From: JAWKUK01 sp041398605
GTDB lineage: Bacteria; Planctomycetota; UBA1135; GCA-002686595
Assembly: GCA_041398605.1 (NCBI GenBank)
Contig: JAWKUK010000016.1
Coordinates: forward strand, 124,001-188,000
Length of the DNA stretch: 64,000 nucleotides
Direction: 5' to 3'
Below the pieces are notes generated by a model. The model was not told the origin of the DNA. It made no database searches and saw only the letters and a list, made by a program, of their open reading frames with translations. The position numbers were made by a program, and so were the translations under genes. The number at the start of each line of letters is the position of its first letter. Position 1 is the first letter of the stretch. Shown one piece after another: positions 50,668-58,381 of this stretch.

Positions 50668-51282
50668 TCAGCCATCCTCGTGCCGCAGCAGCTCCGCCAG
50701 TCGCAGATGGGCGCGCGAGCGCAGCAGATGGACTGCCCCGCGGCTGCGACCCAGCTCTGTCGCGACCTCGCCGACGTCGCGCTCGGCGAGGTCCAGGGCC
50801 TCGACGACAGCGCGGTACGTGGCCGGCAACGCCGCGATCGCTGCGTGGAGGCGCGCGACACTCTCCGCGCGCACCGCGGCGCCGCCGGCGGTCTCGGTAC
50901 CGTCGCTGATCCGCGCCAGCAGCGTGCGTGCGGACTCCCCCGCGTCCCCGTGTGTCGCGCGGCGCCGCGGGTCCGGGCGCTTGTCGCGCTCGAGGCCCTT
51001 GAGCGCGTCGCGCAGGTTGTGGTCGACGAGGCGGGCCATCCACGCTCGGAAGCCACCCCGCGACCGCTCGCGCAGCGAACCGATCCTCAGGAAGGCCTCC
51101 AGGTAAGACACCTGCATCACGTCGTCGACCTCCAGGCTGCGGGCCCAGCGCGGGTGGATCGAGACACGCGCTCGAAGGTCCGCGTCGACCTCGCGCAGGA
51201 GCTCCTCCAAGGCCCCGTCATCGCCGCGGGCGGCGCGGGATACGAGCGGGTCGTCGCTTTGGTCGGGGGGGAGGAGCGCCAC
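50668..51282 (-). CDS. ECF-type sigma factor between two kinase genes
   Basis: A 204-residue sigma factor: LVSRAARGDDGALEELLREV, ARVSIHPRWARSLEVDDVMQ, VSYLEAFLRIGSLRERSRGG and FRAWMARLVDHNLRDALKGL (region 2), then IAALPATYRAVVEALDLAER and DVGEVATELGRSRGAVHLLR (region 4). GTG 51282 lies 6 nt after TACGCT on the minus strand, which argues for this start over an Arg/Pro-rich 102-codon extension. Unlike the other pairs, a kinase gene lies upstream as well as downstream. The upstream kinase ends 67 bp before the start, so the promoter lies in that gap. Confidence 0.85.
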   Translation of the reverse strand: MALLPPDQSDDPLVSRAARGDDGALEELLREVDADLRARVSIHPRWARSLEVDDVMQVSYLEAFLRIGSLRERSRGGFRAWMARLVDHNLRDALKGLERDKRPDPRRRATHGDAGESARTLLARISDGTETAGGAAVRAESVARLHAAIAALPATYRAVVEALDLAERDVGEVATELGRSRGAVHLLRSRAHLRLAELLRHEDG

Positions 51283-51288
51283 GCTCGC

Positions 51289-51294
51289 AGCGTA
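51289..51294 (-). promoter_or_regulatory. putative -10 element, leaderless
   Basis: Read on the minus strand this is TACGCT, 6 nt before GTG 51282, the same spacing as at 5441 and 30436. Confidence 0.4.
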
Positions 51295-51349
51295 CCCTCC
51301 TGCCGTTGCCGCGAGGTGTGCGCGGCGGCGTCGTCGCGGCCGGATTCCC

Positions 51350-53236
51350 TCAGTTGCCGGCTGGGTTCGGCGCGGCGGGCGCGGGGGAGTCCACTTCACC
51401 GCCTGTCGTGTCCGTCTCGCGCAGTTGGCGCCCCCTGGCGCGCAGCAACGCCTGGAGCCGTCCGTCGAGTTCCGACACGAGGTTCGAGACGCCGCGACGG
51501 TCCGAGGCAGAGGTCGCCGCAGCGAGCCCCGCACGCAAGCGCCGCTCGGCGGTCTCGAGGTCACCGCGCGCCTCGGCGACACGCGCAAGGTCGCCTTCCG
51601 CCGCAGCGATCTCCCGGGCGTGCTCTAGCGCCGAAGCCGCGCGCCAGGCGTCGAGCGCCGCCGCGAGGCCCCGCTCCGCCGCGTCGTAGTTCGCAGCGTC
51701 GAGCTCCAGCCGAGCGAGCGCGGCTGCGACCTTCGCACGGGCCGGCGCGCCTTTGGGGTAGAGCTCCTCGCCGAGGAGCGCCGCGCGCTGCAGCATCACC
51801 CGCCCCTCCGCGATGGCGCCGATCGAGCGATAGGTGGAGCCGAGCGTCGTTCGCAGGCTCGCCTCGGCCCGGGGAGTTCCGGCGAGCTCGCCGCTCGCGA
51901 TCCGTTGTGCGGCGCCGTCCAGGAGTTCGCGGAGGAGCGCCGTATCGCCGTCTTGTCCGACGGCAGCCTCGGCGTTCTGGAAGACTGAGCTGGAGAAGCG
52001 TGCGACCTCCAGCGCCTCGTCCTTGGCGCGCTCGGCGACGCGGCGCGCCTCGGTCGCGCGCAGGAAGCCGTACGTCGTGCCCGCCGCGGCCAACAGGAGG
52101 AGGGTGAGCAGGAGACCCGCCGCCACGAACGCTGCGCGATGGCGGCGCAGCGCTTTGCGCATGCGGTAGGCGGCGCTGGGCGGGACGGCGAGCACGGGCT
52201 CGCCGCGCAGGAAGCGGCCGACGTCCTCCGCGAAGCCGTTGGCCGTGTCGTAGCGGCGGCGCCGGTCCTTCTCCAGCGCCTTCATCACGATCCAGTCGAG
52301 GTCGCCCTCGAGCGAACGAGAGAGTTCCTGCACGTCGATGTGACGCAGTACGGCGACGGGCGAGGCCTTGGCCATCGCCGTTGAGACGGCCGTGGAGGGG
52401 CGCGCGGGGTCGACCTCGCGGATCACGCGCAGCATCTCCTCGTAGCCTGATTCGAGCGCTTTGCGCACGTCGAAGGGCTTCGTGCCGGTGACGAGCTCGT
52501 AGAGCAACACGCCCAGCGCGTAGACGTCGGCGCGGGTGTCGATGTCTATCCCGCTGAGCTCGGCCTGCTCGGGCGCCATGCACTCCGGGGTCCCGACCAT
52601 CTGCGCGTAGCGCGTGAAGAGCGTGCGCTGGGTGAGCTCGACGCTCGTCGCCTTCGCGATGCCGAAGTCGATCACCTTCGGAACGGGAACGCCGTCGTGC
52701 AGCGTGACGAGCACGTTGGAGGCCTTGATGTCGCGGTGGATCACGCCCTTTGAGTGTGCGTGCTGGATCGCATCGCAGACCTTCCGGAACAGCTCCAGGC
52801 GCTCGCGCAGGCCGGCGCGCGCCTGTTCGCAGTAGGCCGTGATCGGGATCCCGCGGACGAGCTCCATCACGAAGTACGGCCGCCCGGACTCCGTGGCGCC
52901 GCCGTCGAAGACCTGAGCGATGTGCGGGTGCTCCATCAGCGCCAGGGCTTGCCGCTCGGCCTCGAACCGCGCGACGACCTCGCGGGTGTCCATCCCCAGC
53001 TTGATGATCTTCAGCGCGACGCGCCGGCGGACGGGTTCGGACTGCTCGGCCATCCAGACCTTGCCCATCCCGCCTTCGCCGATCGCCTCCAGCAGCTTGT
53101 AGCGGCCCAGGCGATCGCCTGGATGTTCGCCGAACGAGGCGGCGGTCCTCGGCGTTGTGTTGCCCGGGTGAGCAGCATCCGGGCCGGGCCCTTGTTGGTC
53201 GCCGCCCGCCCATCCGATCGTGTCGTTCTGGTTCAT
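51350..53236 (-). CDS. Ser/Thr protein kinase with short TPR C-terminus
   Basis: A 628-residue kinase closely related to 46308-50147: IGEGGMGKVWMAEQSEPVRR, K76, HRDIKASN, DFGIAKATSVELTQRTLF, MAPEQAELSG and DIDTRADVYALGVLLYEL are shared almost word for word. A hydrophobic helix near 380-402 (AAFVAAGLLLTLLLLAAAG) is followed by ~225 residues with a few TPR-like units (LARLELDAANYDAAERGLAA). The short tail suggests truncation relative to its ~1280-residue relative, or a distinct sensor. I chose ATG 53236 because the kinase lead-in follows. It is divergent from the ParA-like gene, with 137 bp between starts. Confidence 0.9.
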   Translation of the reverse strand: MNQNDTIGWAGGDQQGPGPDAAHPGNTTPRTAASFGEHPGDRLGRYKLLEAIGEGGMGKVWMAEQSEPVRRRVALKIIKLGMDTREVVARFEAERQALALMEHPHIAQVFDGGATESGRPYFVMELVRGIPITAYCEQARAGLRERLELFRKVCDAIQHAHSKGVIHRDIKASNVLVTLHDGVPVPKVIDFGIAKATSVELTQRTLFTRYAQMVGTPECMAPEQAELSGIDIDTRADVYALGVLLYELVTGTKPFDVRKALESGYEEMLRVIREVDPARPSTAVSTAMAKASPVAVLRHIDVQELSRSLEGDLDWIVMKALEKDRRRRYDTANGFAEDVGRFLRGEPVLAVPPSAAYRMRKALRRHRAAFVAAGLLLTLLLLAAAGTTYGFLRATEARRVAERAKDEALEVARFSSSVFQNAEAAVGQDGDTALLRELLDGAAQRIASGELAGTPRAEASLRTTLGSTYRSIGAIAEGRVMLQRAALLGEELYPKGAPARAKVAAALARLELDAANYDAAERGLAAALDAWRAASALEHAREIAAAEGDLARVAEARGDLETAERRLRAGLAAATSASDRRGVSNLVSELDGRLQALLRARGRQLRETDTTGGEVDSPAPAAPNPAGN

Positions 53237-53354
53237 CGCGAGGTCTTCGGGGGAGGAGGCGACGGGCCGTCCTGGGCGGCACACAGTTTTTCTGGGATCT
53301 GCGCACGGCTCATGCGGCGAGGCCGCGCTGCTGGTCGCGCTGCGGACCCGGCCC

Positions 53355-53360
53355 TATCAT
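53355..53360 (+). promoter_or_regulatory. putative -10 element of the ParA-patatin-FHA operon
   Basis: TATCAT (TAnnnT) lies 13 nt before ATG 53374, in the 137-bp gap shared with the divergent kinase gene. It overlaps an in-frame upstream ATG (53359), which makes 53374 the likelier start if the hexamer is used. Confidence 0.35.
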
Positions 53361-53373
53361 GCGGCCTCTGGTC

Positions 53374-54141
53374 ATGGGCCGCATCCTCTCGATCCACTCG
53401 TACCGCGGCGGGACCGGCAAGAGCAACGTCACGGCCAACCTCGCCTGGCTTCTCGCGCGCCGCGGAAAGCGTGTCGCCGTGCTCGATACGGACCTGCAAT
53501 CGCCTGGCGTCCACATGGTGCTGGGTCTCGACCGGGAACGGCTCACGTTCACGCTGACGGACTTCCTCTTCGGGAACTGCGAGATCGAGGAGGCCGCCTA
53601 CGACCTGACACGCGACCTCGAGGTCGAGGGCGAGGGCGCGCTCTTCCTCCTGCCCTCCCGCATGACGGTGGAGGCGATCAGCCGCGTCATCGCCCAGGGC
53701 TACGACGCCGGTCGGCTCGGGGACCACTTCGACGACTTGATCGCGGCGCTGGGGCTCGACGTGTTGCTGCTCGATACACACCCCGGCCTGAACCGCGAGA
53801 CGATGTTGAGCACCTCCGTCTCGGACCTGCTGCTCATTCTCCTGCGACCCGACGTGCAGGACTTCCACGGCACCGCGGTCATCCTGAAGGTTGCGCAGGC
53901 GCTGAACGTCGGCCGGACGTTGATGTTGGCGAACAAGGTCTCGCAGTCGACGGCGCTCGGGAGCTTGCGCGACAGCATCCAGTCGACGTTCGGCGCCGAC
54001 CTCGTGGGGCTCCTGCCGCTCTCGGACGAGATGGCGACGCTCGGCAGTCGCGGGCTCTTCGCGCGCCGGTTCCCGGGCCACCCCATCTCCGTAGAGCTCG
54101 AGTCGGTGACGACGCGTCTCCTGGCAGAACTCGAGCGGTGA
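53374..54141 (+). CDS. ParA/MinD-like ATPase
   Basis: A 255-residue deviant-Walker ATPase. Walker A is SYRGGTGKSNVT (residues 9-20): the usual signature Lys of KGG is Arg (R11), while the P-loop K16 and S17 are present. VAVLDTDLQSPGVHMVLG follows, then LDVLLLDTHPGLNRE (Walker B-like) and LMLANKVS. It lacks a clear C-terminal amphipathic membrane helix and lies far from any obvious ParB or division gene. Tight coupling to a patatin and an FHA gene (TGATG overlap, then a 3-bp gap) suggests it positions or switches that enzyme rather than segregating DNA (inference). ATG 53359 is an alternative start. Confidence 0.85.
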   Translation: MGRILSIHSYRGGTGKSNVTANLAWLLARRGKRVAVLDTDLQSPGVHMVLGLDRERLTFTLTDFLFGNCEIEEAAYDLTRDLEVEGEGALFLLPSRMTVEAISRVIAQGYDAGRLGDHFDDLIAALGLDVLLLDTHPGLNRETMLSTSVSDLLLILLRPDVQDFHGTAVILKVAQALNVGRTLMLANKVSQSTALGSLRDSIQSTFGADLVGLLPLSDEMATLGSRGLFARRFPGHPISVELESVTTRLLAELER

Positions 54142-55091
54142 TGGCGATGGACCTCGTGCCGATCCGGGTCGGTCGCTATCGGGCGCTGCGGCGCATGGTC
54201 GAGTCTGGCCAGCACCGCCTCGTCGTCTCGTTCGGCGGCGGCGCGGTGCCAGGGATCGCCGGGAACCTCGCGCTCGCGCGGCTCTTGGAGCAGCTCGAGT
54301 TGCGCGAGGCGGTGGAGCAGGTCTGGGGTACGAGCGCTGGGGCGATCGTCGCCGGCGGGTGGGCGTCAGGCGCGTCGGCGACGGAGGTCCTGCACGAGGT
54401 CCTGACGCTCGACAGACCAGGCGCGATCGACGTCGACTGGCGTCGGCTCGCCGCGGCGATGATGCTGCGCCCGCTTGGGCGCGAGCTGCCCGCGGGGCTC
54501 GTTCGCGGCGACGCAATCCTCGCGTCGATCCAGCGCGGGATCCGCTGCATGACGATCGAGGACTGCCCGAAGCCGGTGCGCCTGATCGCCGTTCACGACG
54601 ACGGGTCGATGCGGCGCAAGATCTTCCGCACCGGTTGCCTGGCGCGCAGCATCTTCGCCAGCATGTCGATCCCTGGCATCATCGTGCCGCGGCCGGTCGA
54701 GGATGGCTCCGACGAGACCTTCTACGACGGTGGCTTGTTGGAGAAGACGCCCCTCCTCTCGCCGCTGGCCGAGCACACCCGGTCGGGTGAGCGACGCAAG
54801 CTGTTGCTCCTCGGCACACATTTCGAGACCGACGCGAAGAGCGTCCCCGCGCGCTCGTTCCTGGCGCGGTTCCTGCAGACGATCTACGCGCTCGAGGATG
54901 TCGCGTGGCGCCTGCAGCTCGACGAGGTGCGCAAGCGCGACGACGTCACTCTCTGCCTCTTGAACCCCAAGTTCGAGCGGACCGCGCTGTTCGAGTTCGA
55001 TCGCGTCACCGAGCGATTCGCTGCGGCCCATGCCCTCTTCGCCGAGTCGCTGGAGGACGCCCGCCTACCCCTCACGTTCGGCGCCTCCTGA
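54141..55091 (+). CDS. patatin-like phospholipase
   Basis: A 316-residue patatin-family hydrolase. The Gly-rich oxyanion loop is SFGGGAVPGIAG (30-41), the nucleophile motif is GTSAG with S65 and the dyad Asp is D196 in YDGGLLEKTPL. All catalytic elements are present, so it should cleave acyl esters of lipids. There is no signal peptide or membrane helix, so it is cytoplasmic. Its ATG uses the last base of the ParA stop (TGATG), meaning co-translation. The FHA gene follows 3 bp later. Patatin effectors occur in some abortive-infection systems, but the usual sensor genes are absent here; regulated lipid turnover is equally plausible. Confidence 0.88.
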   Translation: MAMDLVPIRVGRYRALRRMVESGQHRLVVSFGGGAVPGIAGNLALARLLEQLELREAVEQVWGTSAGAIVAGGWASGASATEVLHEVLTLDRPGAIDVDWRRLAAAMMLRPLGRELPAGLVRGDAILASIQRGIRCMTIEDCPKPVRLIAVHDDGSMRRKIFRTGCLARSIFASMSIPGIIVPRPVEDGSDETFYDGGLLEKTPLLSPLAEHTRSGERRKLLLLGTHFETDAKSVPARSFLARFLQTIYALEDVAWRLQLDEVRKRDDVTLCLLNPKFERTALFEFDRVTERFAAAHALFAESLEDARLPLTFGAS

Positions 55092-55094
55092 GTC

Positions 55095-55565
55095 ATGACC
55101 GACGACGCCTCCGACACACACCTCTTCCAGCACCGGACGAGCCACCGCTTCGGCGCCGGGCCCGAGCTCGTCACGTTGGAGGGCGTGCGGCCCGGCATCG
55201 CGGTGCCGCTCCTGAAGGAGCGCATCGAGCTCGGCCGGCACCCTTCGAACGACATCCCGATCCCGTCTGGCTCCGTGAGCAAGCGGCACGCGGCGCTGAT
55301 CCGCCTGGACGGCGCCTACTTCATCGAGGACCTGGGCTCGACGAACGGAGTGCTCGTCAACGGCGTGCGCCTGCCGGTGTCGGAACGCCGGCGGCTCTAC
55401 CATGGCGACAACATCCGACTCTCCGATCAGCTCTTCATGTACCGGCAGAGCCATGACGTCGGTAGCGCCGCCGGCTCCTTGGTGATCGAGCTCGACATGG
55501 AGAAGGTGAACGCCGAGGTCGCCGAGGCCCTGAAGCAGTGGCGCAACGAGAGTGGCGAGCCGTGA
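55095..55565 (+). CDS. FHA-domain protein
   Basis: A 156-residue protein built around one FHA domain (~40-125): IELGRHPSNDIPI, SVSKRHAALIRLDG, FIEDLGSTNGVLVNG and LYHGDNIRLSDQLF. The phosphothreonine-binding residues (R48, S62, R64, H65, N84) are in place. A short C-terminal helix (VNAEVAEALKQWRN) may contact a partner. FHA domains bind phosphothreonine proteins, and three Hanks-type kinases or partners lie just upstream on the other strand, so this may carry kinase output to the patatin or the ATPase (inference). It is the last gene of the operon; a hairpin follows 5 bp after the stop. Confidence 0.88.
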   Translation: MTDDASDTHLFQHRTSHRFGAGPELVTLEGVRPGIAVPLLKERIELGRHPSNDIPIPSGSVSKRHAALIRLDGAYFIEDLGSTNGVLVNGVRLPVSERRRLYHGDNIRLSDQLFMYRQSHDVGSAAGSLVIELDMEKVNAEVAEALKQWRNESGEP

Positions 55566-55570
55566 GCGCT

Positions 55571-55599
55571 GAGGAGGGCCTTTGATGCAGGCCCTCCTC
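55571..55599 (+). terminator. hairpin terminator of the ParA-patatin-FHA operon
   Basis: GAGGAGGGCCT and AGGCCCTCCTC make a perfect 11-bp stem with a 7-nt loop, 5 bp after the FHA stop codon. There is no long T-run, but the position supports a terminator. Confidence 0.65.
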
Positions 55600-55612
55600 G
55601 TCCATCAGGCGC

Positions 55613-55900
55613 TCAACGCGGACCCGGAGTCTTCACTGGCGGCGCCGGCCGCTGTGGCCGCTTTGCCGGGCGCTCGTTGCAGAGCTCCTTGAGCACCTCG
55701 ACCGCTCGCTCGAGCTGCTGGTCCTTGCCCGCGACGAGCGGCGCCGCGTCGTTCTCGACGACGATGTCGGGGTCGACACCGTGGCCCTCGACGGCCCATG
55801 CACCCCGTGCGTCGTTGTTGCCGAACTCCGACACGTTGCACGATCCGCCGTCGATGAGCGGGCCATGGCTCGTGATCCCGACGACGCCGCCCCACGAACG
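55613..55900 (-). pseudogene. S41/tricorn-type protease C-terminal fragment
   Basis: The minus-strand frame reads ERSWGGVVGITSHGPLIDGG, then SCNVSEFGNNDARGAWAVEG and HGVDPDIVVENDAAPLVAGK, ending QLERAVEVLKELC and a Pro-rich tail. WGGVVGI and EG.GVDPDIVVENDP...G.D.QLE.AV are typical of the end of tricorn-like peptidases. No start, PDZ or propeller domain precedes it; at about 55890-55900 the frame runs into an unrelated plus-strand gene. It is the tail of a gene cut off by recombination. Confidence 0.6.
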
Positions 55901-56424
55901 CTCGCCGTGGTGGCGCCTCGCGCTGTGGGCCTACATCGCGTGGACGGTCGCGCGACTCGTCCAGTTCGACGAGTCGTACCGCGCCGTGTTCGACGGCCTG
56001 AACTTCGGGCTGCACGAGCTGGGCCACGAGCTGTTCCAACCGCTGGGCCACTGGCTGCACGTCGCGGGTGGGACGCTGACCCAACTCGCGGCACCGCTGG
56101 TCGGACTCTGGATGTTCCGCCGCCAAGGGGACTGATTCGCCGTCTCCGTTGCGATCTCGTGGCTGGCAACGAACCTGTTCGGCGTCGTCGTCTACATGGG
56201 TGACGCGCGAGCATGTGAGCTACCTTTGGCATCGCCGCACGTCGGCGTCATCTCGGGTGAGGAGGCACGCGACCTCATCGGTCACGACTGGAGTCCTTGC
56301 TGGGCAACGCGCGTCTGCCGCACCCGGACACGACGCTGGCAGCGCGTGCGCACACACTCGCGATCGCGACGATGGCGTTGTGGCTCGGGATGGGCGCTGC
56401 GCTCCTCGTGGAGATGTGCTGCGC
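55890..56424 (+). pseudogene. HELGH-motif membrane protein, disrupted
   Basis: The plus frame reads SPWWRLALWAYIAWTVARLV, then FDGLNFGLHELGHELFQPLG, WLHVAGGTLTQLAAPLVGLW and MFRRQGD, where a TGA (56133-56135) interrupts it. The same frame resumes as FAVSVAISWLATNLFGVVVY, then MGDARACELPLA and IGHDWS. Near 56300 a one-base shift leads to LGNARLPHPDTTLAARAHTL, then AIATMALWLGMGAALLVEM. Together this is a known bacterial family of unknown function (HELGH..F.P.G.....GG...Q...P, then DARA..LPL and HDW). One stop plus one frameshift make it a pseudogene unless the sequence is in error. Confidence 0.6.
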
Positions 56425-56469
56425 GAGAACGACCCGTTGGGCGATGCCCCGAGACCCGTCGTTCGGGCC

Positions 56470-56826
56470 TCAGTCGAACAGCTGCGTGAACGGACTCCGC
56501 TCCCCGAACTGCTCGCCTTCACTGCTGCGTTCGACGATCTCCATCGTGCGCACATCGAGGTAGTAGTAGCCGAGGTCCTGGGCGTTCACGAGGTGACCCA
56601 GGAAGAGCTCCGACACGCCATCCGCCTCGTTGCGTGCCGACCCGCGCCGCGACCCACGGTAGTGACGCAGGAGGACCTCGACCCCGGTGCAGAGCGAGCT
56701 CGAGCGAGCAGGCACCGGAAGCTCGACGTTGCCACGCTGTTGTCGCGCCAGCCAATCCCTCAGCGCAGCCGGCAGCGGCAAAGGCGCGAGTGTCTGCAGC
56801 TCGGCGAGCTTGTCGGTCTTTGTCAT
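56470..56826 (-). CDS. small soluble protein, possibly SUKH-like
   Basis: A 118-residue protein with ATG 56826 (MTKTDKLAELQTLAPLPLPA; later VSELFLGHLVNAQDLGYYYL and DVRTMEIVERSSEGEQF, ending FTQLFD). The pattern of an N-terminal Leu/Pro helix and a late G.YY.DV...EIV strand pair ending in F..F resembles SMI1/KNR4 (SUKH) proteins, often immunity proteins against toxins, but the match is weak. In-frame sequence upstream of 56826 is Arg-rich and unlikely to be coding. It lies among disrupted genes but has no stop or shift of its own. Confidence 0.5.
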   Translation of the reverse strand: MTKTDKLAELQTLAPLPLPAALRDWLARQQRGNVELPVPARSSSLCTGVEVLLRHYRGSRRGSARNEADGVSELFLGHLVNAQDLGYYYLDVRTMEIVERSSEGEQFGERSPFTQLFD

Positions 56827-57022
56827 GGCGTAGCGTCGGGCTCGGAACCGGGCGACGCGCGGTCGCAGCCGCTGCAAGTTCGAGTCCGCGGCTGGACGTG
56901 CCAGGTTCGGCACGGGAGCGGCCGGGAGTGCCGCCGCACGTCCCGCAGAGTGTAACGCGATGCTGCAACGATGCGTGCCGTGTCGACACGCAGGCTCCCA
57001 GTGCGATGCGGGCGCAGGCGAC

Positions 57023-57240
57023 TCATTGGTCGTCGAGCCCGAAGCGTGCCGCAAGGGGCGGTGTCCAGCCGCCTGACGGCTCGCAGCAATGCAACATCGG
57101 GGTGTATGCCACGACGGACGCGCGGCCAGCGAGGGAGATCAGCGTGGCACGGGACCGTGCACGACGTCCAACGTGACGCCGAGCACTGCCGTGTCGTCCT
57201 GCACCGTGACGTCTAGGAATCCGTCCGCCAACAGAGGATA
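57023..57240 (-). other. possible frameshifted gene remnant
   Basis: On the minus strand one frame reads DGFLDVTVQDDTAVLGVTLD, VVHGPVP and then stops. A neighbouring frame continues as ATLISLAGRASVVAYTPMLH. Together they look like one beta-rich protein cut by a frameshift next to the IS110 remnant, but I cannot name a family. The remaining 56827-57325 sequence shows only the transposase ribosome-binding site. Confidence 0.25.
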
Positions 57241-57325
57241 GATGGGATGAGAAGGCCAGCCTCCCGCGCGGGGTACCCTCGGCGGGTCCCCAAGTGACTG
57301 ACGGGCTCGAAGCCCAACAAGGAGG

Positions 57326-57916
57326 TTGACTATGACCGAGCCTACCCCGACCACCACGACCACCGCGACGTTGACCAAGTCCACGGCGACCATCGGCATC
57401 GACCTTGGAGACCGCAAGAGTCACATCTGCGTCCTCGACGAGGCCGGTCAGATCCTCGAAGAAGGGACCGTGGTGACGACGGCTGCAGGGCTACGCAAAC
57501 GCTTCGAGCGCTGAGAGCCAACCCGGATTGCCATCGAGGCGGGCGGGCAGTCGGGCTGGGTGAACGACCTCTTGACCGAACTCTGCCACGGGGTGATCGT
57601 CGCGAACCCGCGCAAGCTGCGCATCGCGAAGACGGACGACCGCGAGATGCGACGCCACCTCGTGCAATGCGCGCAGCAGATGCTTGGCCCCTTCGGCAAG
57701 GACTCGGACCTGCGACGCTGGGGTCTCGCGCTGGCCGAACGCGGCGGCCAGTCGCCCAAGAAGAAGGCGATGATCGCGGTCGCCCGCAAGCTGGCCGTGT
57801 TGCTGCACACGTTTTGGAAGACCGGCCAGGTGTACGGGCCGCTGCGAATGGCCGAGCGCGCAGCGAACCGCAAGGCGCCTGTCGCGTCGCCGACATCGGA
57901 GTCGGTGCCGGCATGA
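57326..57916 (+). pseudogene. IS110-family transposase, internally deleted with a premature stop
   Basis: AAGGAGG, a strong ribosome-binding site, precedes the starts at 57326-57332. The N-terminal RuvC-like part reads TATIGIDLGDRKSHICVLDE, then LRKRFER and TGA (57512-57514). The same frame goes on: RIAIEAGGQSGWVNDLLTEL, CHGVIVANPRKLRIAK. It then jumps to the end of the C-terminal domain (LVQCAQQMLGPFGKDSDLRR, WGLALAERGGQSPKKKAMIA, VARKLAVLLHTFWKTGQVYG), ending at TGA 57914-57916. About 200 central codons, including the Transposase_20 core with its serine, are missing. The right end continues as the repeat 57880-58222. Confidence 0.8.
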
Positions 57917-58222
57917 CCCTACCAGCGGATGCTGGACTGAAGACACAGGCGTGAAGGGCGCGCCTCGAGCGCGTTACGTAGTCCACGCAGGACAACCGGA
58001 GACCACAGCGACGAGGACTAACGAGGACAGGATCGAACTGCGTCAACCGCCCAGTCCGGGTGACTGCGCCGAGCGCCTTGGGCAGCCGCCGCTCACACCG
58101 TGAACGACGCAAAGTCCGTAGGATAGATAGCAGCACCCAGGCTGCACGGACCCCCTCGAGCAGCAGGATCAAAGCAGTCTGCTAGTTCCACCCAGAGCCC
58201 GCATGGAAGCAAGGCGCAGGCA
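57880..58222. repeat. IS110-end repeat, copy 2
   Basis: Matches 41262-41602 in the same orientation from the last transposase codons through ~310 bp of 3' non-coding DNA to GCAAGGCGCAGGCACACC. Blocks such as GCGCGCCTCGAGCGCGTTAC and CGCCCAGTCCGGGTGA are identical. A conserved non-coding region next to an IS110-type transposase is where a bridge RNA may be encoded, so this could be a decayed RNA gene. The ISL3 element begins within 5 bp of its end. Confidence 0.7.
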
Positions 58223-58226
58223 CACC

Positions 58227-58253
58227 GGCTCTCCTCACTCTTTAGGGACGGGT
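58227..58253 (+). repeat. ISL3 left inverted repeat
   Basis: GGCTCTCCTCACTCTTTAGG followed by GACGGGT. It pairs with 59615-59641 with mismatches only in the middle. Confidence 0.85.
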
Positions 58254-58381
58254 CTAGCGGCGTGATCGAGCTGGAATTGGCGAATGGGGGCCCTGCGCGA
58301 GGTGTCTGGGTCAGGGAGTGAGTGCGCATGGAGCGAGCGGCATGCTGTGGGTGTCTAACGGCCTCAGCCCCACCCCACCCC

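Noticed and set aside
54141..55091. CBASS-type or similar defence operon around the patatin
   Set aside because: No nucleotide cyclase, STING or other known sensor gene is nearby; the partners are a ParA-like ATPase and an FHA protein.
56133..56135. TGA as selenocysteine in the HELGH protein
   Set aside because: A second defect (frameshift near 56300) follows and the family has no Cys or Sec at this place, so a pseudogene is simpler.
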